Shown: positions 20,214 to 24,976 of the stretch, in pieces
Layout: each line of letters opens with the position of its first letter
Numbering within the stretch: the stretch's first letter is position 1
Source of the DNA: Paramacrobiotus richtersi
Lineage: Eukaryota > Tardigrada > Eutardigrada > Parachela > Macrobiotidae
Assembly (NCBI GenBank): GCA_034698045.1
Contig: JAQGAU010000677.1
Span: forward strand, 1 to 24,976
Length of the DNA: 24,976 bases
Direction: 5' to 3'
Notes under the pieces: model-generated
The model's input: only the letters and a program-made list of their open reading frames with translations
The model's database searches: none
What the model was told of the DNA's origin: nothing
Made by a program: the position numbers and the translations under genes

Positions 20214-21183
20214 TGACTAGTCTGCACAGTTTGGACAACTCGCATTAACGGGCCGCATCCACACTGTTCGAAAACAAAAACAACCATTAGTTTAGCAACA
20301 TCGTGTACTGGACGAGTACACTAAAGTTACTAACGTGCTCAATGGTATAAAGTTCACATTACAAAACACGAGCTCAATTGTGCATATTGTCGATTATTAC
20401 GAACGTACAAACGATAAAGGAATAATCAGCTGATCTGGAAAACACAATTTGTTCCAATATGTGACTAATTTGCCACACTTTACGTAATCAGTCGTACGCC
20501 GGCGCGTCATCGAGTGGATCGAATAAAACGATTCACGGCCCAGATTTGACTCATACATCCAACTCTAACACAAGCTGAACGAGAGCGAAACCATCCATCA
20601 ACTTGAGTATTTCTGCAAAACCTCTTCACACGAGAGAGCAAGTTCTTCACATTCAAAATATTCTGAATTTCTTTGCTCGATGGAAAACAAAACGGCACTA
20701 TGGCGCGAAAGCGCACAGGTAAATTAAAAAATAAATAACCATAGACTGTCCGTATCAGCAGCACATGGTCATTATCAGTAGAGAATTAGAGCTTATTAGT
20801 CAAAGTCAGCTGTACACTGACGCGGGCTTCATTGCTAATGCTAATCATAATTGAATACTGCGGAACACAAACAATGCTACCCTCCAATTCCGATATGTCG
20901 AACAATTCGAACGCGTACAAATTCCGCTGTTAAAACCGCCTCATTGACGCCGGTGACTGTTGACTCGATCGTACAGCCACCGAGATGATTGGTTTCTGTA
21001 CGAATCAGAAAGAACAATCCAGCAAAACCCAAAAAACAGTTCAAGTAACTGCTGTGCGCTGATGCTGGGTGATGAAACCGGAGCAGCATCGTCTGATCTT
21101 AGCAGTACATACATAGTGCAGTTTAATCCTCATAACTTTGTCATTTGTGGAAAAATAGGTGCAAAAACAATACGGTTCCAGAC

Positions 21184-21204
21184 CTCGTAATGACTCATTA
21201 CGAG
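21184..21204. promoter_or_regulatory. 21-bp palindrome centred on an AP-1 type TGACTCA site
   Basis: CTCGTAATGACTCATTACGAG is symmetric over its full length around the central base, and TGACTCA (21191-21197), the AP-1/TRE consensus, forms its core. It lies 971 bp upstream of the EPS8 start codon. bZIP dimers bind TGACTCA; actual use here is not shown. Confidence 0.4.
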
Positions 21205-23199
21205 TAACTAACGAGGAACATGTTCGTCAAAATTCGAGCAAATCGGACTACTTCGAACACATTTACGGTGTCCGAAAGGACTACAGGAAAACTTCCGTAA
21301 CAAACCCAAAAGCGTCGGAGTTAAGTATATGGACGTCTGCTAACTTCCGGTCGAACAAGATCCTTAAAAAATTTGATTCTGGCTGGTGGTTGTTATTTAG
21401 TGAGTTACGTACCTGACGATACTCGTGGTTCAGTTACAGTTCAGGCCAATCTCAGTCAAATCCACTTAATTTTGTAGAAATATCGTTCTTTGATCAGAAT
21501 ATTTATGGAAAATACGACAGAGAACTACTTCGTAGTGATATGACAGGCAATCTCCGCACTGACTGTAGAAAGTTGTTATTGCAGAAGTGGTTGCTCCATT
21601 TGCTGTGAAATCATATCTTATCGCTCTTACTCCGGTGCTTATGCATTGTTGCGTGTTTATCAGCACCAACGTTATCTTGTCCACAGTCCTTCCTTCGCTG
21701 TAAAATGCAGCGTGTTATGGTTACATGACCAATCTGCATATGTCCAGGAAAATGCGGCATATTGCCTCGTTCATTCGCGTGGTCAGTAATTATGTTCGAT
21801 CGTTTCACATAGACAAAACTGAAAATTCACCACGAAGCTACTGACTCTCTGTTTGCGTTCGTATTTGTTCCGTACGCTGACAACGAGCTTCATAATGCGG
21901 CAGTTCGCAAACATAATCAAATTAAACCGTAGGAAGATGCCGAAGCAGACTGGAGTACTCTTTAAGCGCTGCTTATGCGGAAAACATGATAAAATTAATA
22001 GTACAGTACTCGCGGCTGCGATAGTATCCGGATCGCCTGCACCGCAACGCCATGACAAGCAACGTGCACCTAGCGCTCTCTCCTTCACAATCTTGGCGCT
22101 TTTCCTATGATCCCGCTTCTACCTGCGAAAGGTGCTCTCTTCTTTCGGAAACCTCCCTCATGACACGAGCAAGCAACGTTCCAAACTATGCAAATCGGTA
22201 ACACTTTTTTTTTCAGTAGCAAGTCACCTTCTTTTGGTTCCGGAACCCTTTATGGTCAAACTAGTAGAACTGATCCACAGAGACCATATCAGTGCTACCC
22301 TTTCTTGCACCGGGAGTTGATACAGTGTCTCTTGTGGTTACATTTTACCAGTGTTAGACCTGGTGTAAGTAACCACACCTTCAATAAATTAAAAACAAAT
22401 TAATTATGTTACTGTGATCGATCGTCGATCTACGTATCGAGGAACGCCGAATCGATAAGGAACTGTATGTAAGCTAGACGAAGCTCTCGAGCGAGCAACA
22501 GGTCCCACAGTCAAGTCACGTCCATCATCGTCTCTCAATGAGGAGCAGCCAATACTCAAGTGGCCACTTGTTGATGATAAACGATATTTCGATAACATGA
22601 ATGTATGAATTCAGTATTAAAAATGCCCATTCCGCTACCGGGAACCAGCGGCACCTATGTGTGCATCAGCTCATCAGGTCACGGCCAAGATTTACTCGGC
22701 ATCATATACACAAACCTCCAGCACTCCGATTAATCAAACCAGTTACATAAATGCAGTCAATTAATTAGCATCATAAACGCTTTCTGCACTGAACCCGCGA
22801 ATCGCACCTATTGACAATTCAGACTGTTGTTGTCAATGTAGAGTTGTTTTTTTGTACATGTACATAACAGTGTATTCCGCAATTGCCCAGAAGTGAAGTG
22901 ATGTTGACACAATATAAATTTCAAAAATAAAGATAAACAATTTGTCCCAATTAGCATGCGAAGGGGAGGATGAATAGCCAAAATTAAACTAACCTTACCG
23001 CGCGCAATTTCGATGCTAAAAACAAGCAGATCTCCATTCTTCGGTCCTTAAAAACAGCCTTCGACGGATTTCCTTGTACAAAACAGCTGCAGTACTGTAT
23101 GTACTAACTGCACTAGTAGTACAAGTACTCCTGCCTATACGTAAACTCGCACATAGCTAGAAGCGAATTTCTTACACAGCGCAGTTTGCTGGGAAACGT

Positions 23200-23205
23200 T
23201 TTATT
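23200..23205 (-). other. Poly(A) signal of the small minus-strand ORF
   Basis: AATAAA on the minus strand, starting only 7 nt after the stop codon at 23212-23214. Such a short 3' UTR is common in compact genomes and supports the ORF being a real 3' exon. Confidence 0.35.
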
Positions 23206-23211
23206 TCTCAT

Positions 23212-23520
23212 CTATTTCAGTGCCATATAGTTCCGAAACTTCGCCTGTTCTACAACGGTTTTTGGCCGTTCCCCAGAAGGTAGAGTCCGACAATCAACAA
23301 TTTCTTTTTTTAATAGATAAACATCACAAAATGCGCTGAATTCGCAGTCTACTACAAGATCAGACGTCACGTTCACGAAATACAACAAGGCTTCATCTAG
23401 AAGAATAGCGCGATCCATCGCACACGTTTTCACAGCAAACACTCTACATTCTTCGATGTCAGCAAAGAATGCTAGTTTCCCGTGATGAACAACACAATCG
23501 TACAGAAGATAGGCGGCCAT
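23212..23520 (-). CDS. Hypothetical small protein or 3' exon
   Basis: A 102-codon frame, MAAYLLYDCVVHHGKLAFF to FRNYMALK, that I do not recognise. It has a balanced, protein-like composition (alternating hydrophobic and charged runs such as DLVVDCEFSAFCDVYLLKKE), six cysteines, no signal peptide and no membrane segment. The start has G at +4 (TTAATGGCC). The frame stays open for about 25 more codons upstream, to a TGA, with more Cys (RQPCHTCPACLAARS), so the ATG may lie inside an exon rather than be the true start. An AATAAA follows directly after the stop. It could be a single-exon gene or the last exon of a longer gene; no homologue is claimed. Confidence 0.35.
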   Translation of the reverse strand: MAAYLLYDCVVHHGKLAFFADIEECRVFAVKTCAMDRAILLDEALLYFVNVTSDLVVDCEFSAFCDVYLLKKEIVDCRTLPSGERPKTVVEQAKFRNYMALK

Positions 23521-23833
23521 TAAAGTAAACGACCGTGCAGCTAAACAAGCCGGGCATGTGTGGCATGGCTGCCGATCACGATAACGTCATAACTCGGCGT
23601 TATAACTTGCGCAATTCGAACGGGCATGAACGACAGATTGGAATGGCCCGGCTCATGAAGCGCAGCCAGCGGAACCAATGGCAATGTTTGTCAATAAGAG
23701 AATTTCTGGTTTTACGATGCAGAAACTTGGAAGCTTTCTCACGAAGTATAACATCGCACCTCTTCGCATCACAGCGATGTACACGGTTTACTGTTGTAAA
23801 GCAATTCAAATTTGACATAAAAGACAAGTTTTA

Positions 23834-23841
23834 TGACGTCA
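23834..23841. promoter_or_regulatory. Full CRE palindrome TGACGTCA
   Basis: Perfect 8-bp cAMP-response-element consensus, 314 bp upstream of the ATG of the small minus-strand ORF. Related half-sites (ACGTCA) occur at 23364-23369 (AGACGTCACG) and 23584-23589 (AACGTCAT). CREB/ATF-family bZIPs bind this word; an 8-mer also occurs by chance. Confidence 0.25.
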
Positions 23842-24868
23842 TCCACAAAGCAAGATAAATTCTTCAGTAAGCACAGCACACCAGTAATGACGCGCTGACC
23901 GTGTGTTTAGAAGCAATCTTCAGATGTAAAGAATATTGTAATTGTATGTTTATCTAAATGCAGCCCAATCGATGTATTGGAAATCAAAACGCCACCGATA
24001 ATCAAGCGGACGATTGGAGAGACAGCTACACAATACAACTGCCGCATGACCAGGTAGCCGCCCCCCGCTGTGAGAGTACACAATAATCGTGATCGTTTAA
24101 TGCATCACAAAACGAATGAATAACTTGGACCGTATAGATTGCACAATTTATATTCCGAGTGTCAGATGAACAATAATGGCTGTCAGTGTCAGCTCGATGG
24201 GAGAATGAAGAGCGCGAGTACAATTCCACTTCGTGAAACACCATGTTCTACATTTTTGTCTCCGCGTCAGAAACGTAGTGCTCTATATCTAGCACATCGC
24301 AGTGACTGCTAAAACGTTTTTAACAACTGGGATACCTTCTGCGTACACTACTCTTTATTGGGAATGTGATACAACGAAGCTTGCGCTAAATTAACTACTA
24401 TAGTTATGTCAGTACTAAAAACTGAAACCAAACCAACCTTTTTACTTTCCTGCCTTTTTCCAAAAAGACCAGACAGTTACGCACCGGCAGTTATGTTAGT
24501 CAGAGGATCCCAACTTCAGAACTACACACAAAATAATCAGAGGGGTTCTCACGTCGGATTAAAAATCAAATAAAAAAGGCAAAATTTCGTATTCAAAACC
24601 ATTTCTACTTGAATGTTTAAGGCGTAAACCGTTCCTTCGCAATTCTTACCTTTCTATTAAATCCCGGTAGCACATGTCAATCCACAATTTAATCCGGAAG
24701 CATTCAACGGAGATTCCAGTTTGGTGAAATGTAACCTCGTGATGAATATCGTACGGTATAGGGAATCCCAGTACAGCACAATGGCTGATCAGTGTCGCTA
24801 CAGTACTAGCTCAAGGTTGTTATTTCATGCATTGATGCCAGTGAGAAAAAGAGAAATGAAAGGCAAAA

Positions 24869-24885
24869 GTGTCTGTGTGTGTGTG
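24869..24885. repeat. Short GT microsatellite
   Basis: GTGTCTGTGTGTGTGTG, one interruption. Simple dinucleotide repeat with no further structure. Confidence 0.7.
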
Positions 24886-24976
24886 CTGGCGGGCCACAGA
24901 GAGAGCGCAGCAGTTAGCGTGGCCGTCGGATGCGGATTAATAGAACACACACTGCAGCCGCAACAAAAACAGACCG

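Larger units (their letters stand above)
20214..23211. other. Long gene-poor region upstream of EPS8
   Basis: About 3.0 kb without a supported gene. Open frames here (for example plus-strand 21159-21416) are short, have no recognisable domain and no paralogue in the window. It may hold EPS8 5' UTR exons, its promoter or enhancers: the sequence just before the EPS8 start contains a possible 3' splice site (GCAGACTAG, 20217-20225 read on the minus strand). Notable items are the AP-1 palindrome at 21184-21204 and a cluster of ATCGAT/TCGAT words at 22416-22455. Confidence 0.4.
23521..24976. other. Right-hand region, no gene recognised
   Basis: 1.46 kb with no supported coding region apart from the possible upstream extension of the 23212-23520 frame. 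It holds a CRE palindrome (23834-23841) and a GT-repeat near the right edge, followed by a GC-richer end (24880-24976) that may be the start of a promoter or leader exon continuing outside the window. Confidence 0.35.

Noticed and set aside
21159-21416. 85-codon plus-strand frame upstream of EPS8.
   Set aside because: No domain, no promoter or poly(A) context, low-complexity charged composition, and its start overlaps the AP-1 palindrome region; indistinguishable from a chance frame.
23535-23858. Overlapping plus (23535-23858) and minus (23600-23827) frames.
   Set aside because: They are shadows of each other with no recognisable domain. Neither has a poly(A) signal.
1-24976. CRISPR arrays, rRNA genes, operons and virus-like or LTR elements.
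   Set aside because: None seen. The spliced gene structures show this is animal nuclear DNA, and no capsid, envelope, integrase or paired LTRs were recognised.

Overview
The window comes from an animal genome. It holds a clear EPS8 orthologue split over eleven exons with short GT-AG introns (57-633 nt), several more spliced genes, and no prokaryotic signals. The compact introns, together with two lineage-specific families (an F-box family with Tudor-like N-termini, and secreted ligand-binding-domain-only relatives of ionotropic glutamate receptors), make me think of a small ecdysozoan, most likely a tardigrade. That placement is an inference from remembered family style, not a database match. 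No virus-like or LTR element was recognised.

Layout. (1) 127-3681: a divergent pair of five-exon genes for secreted proteins made of the two lobes (S1 and S2) of an ionotropic glutamate receptor ligand-binding domain, with no channel segments between them. Both copies are broken, by different lesions, so both are called pseudogenes. (2) 4635-14998: a cluster of four F-box paralogues. Three (A, B, C) lie head-to-tail on the minus strand and D is on the plus strand, head-to-head with C. A, B and D are intact; C carries a 1-nt frameshift and a 447-bp 5'-truncated LINE inside its second exon, flanked by TGCA duplications. A-C share an intron that splits the F-box; D lacks that intron but keeps the second one. 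(3) 15480-20213: EPS8 on the minus strand, 678 aa predicted, with a PTB domain, the conserved central regions and a divergent SH3 domain, but ending 31 residues after the SH3 without the C-terminal actin-binding effector domain. (4) 20214-24976: mostly gene-poor DNA upstream of EPS8. It contains a 21-bp palindrome centred on an AP-1 type site, one plausible small ORF (23212-23520) with a poly(A) signal directly after it, and a CRE palindrome.

How the parts relate. EPS8 is a conserved signalling adaptor linking receptor tyrosine kinases to Rac and actin. The two neighbouring families look like rapidly turning-over local arrays (birth, divergence, decay). The F-box proteins are probably substrate receptors of SCF ubiquitin ligases; their targets cannot be read from the sequence. 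I see no functional link between the three groups beyond proximity. Gene models were built by eye from paralogue alignment, splice-site consensus and reading-phase bookkeeping. Every intact model gives a whole number of codons, and the broken ones miss by the amount expected from the lesions seen.
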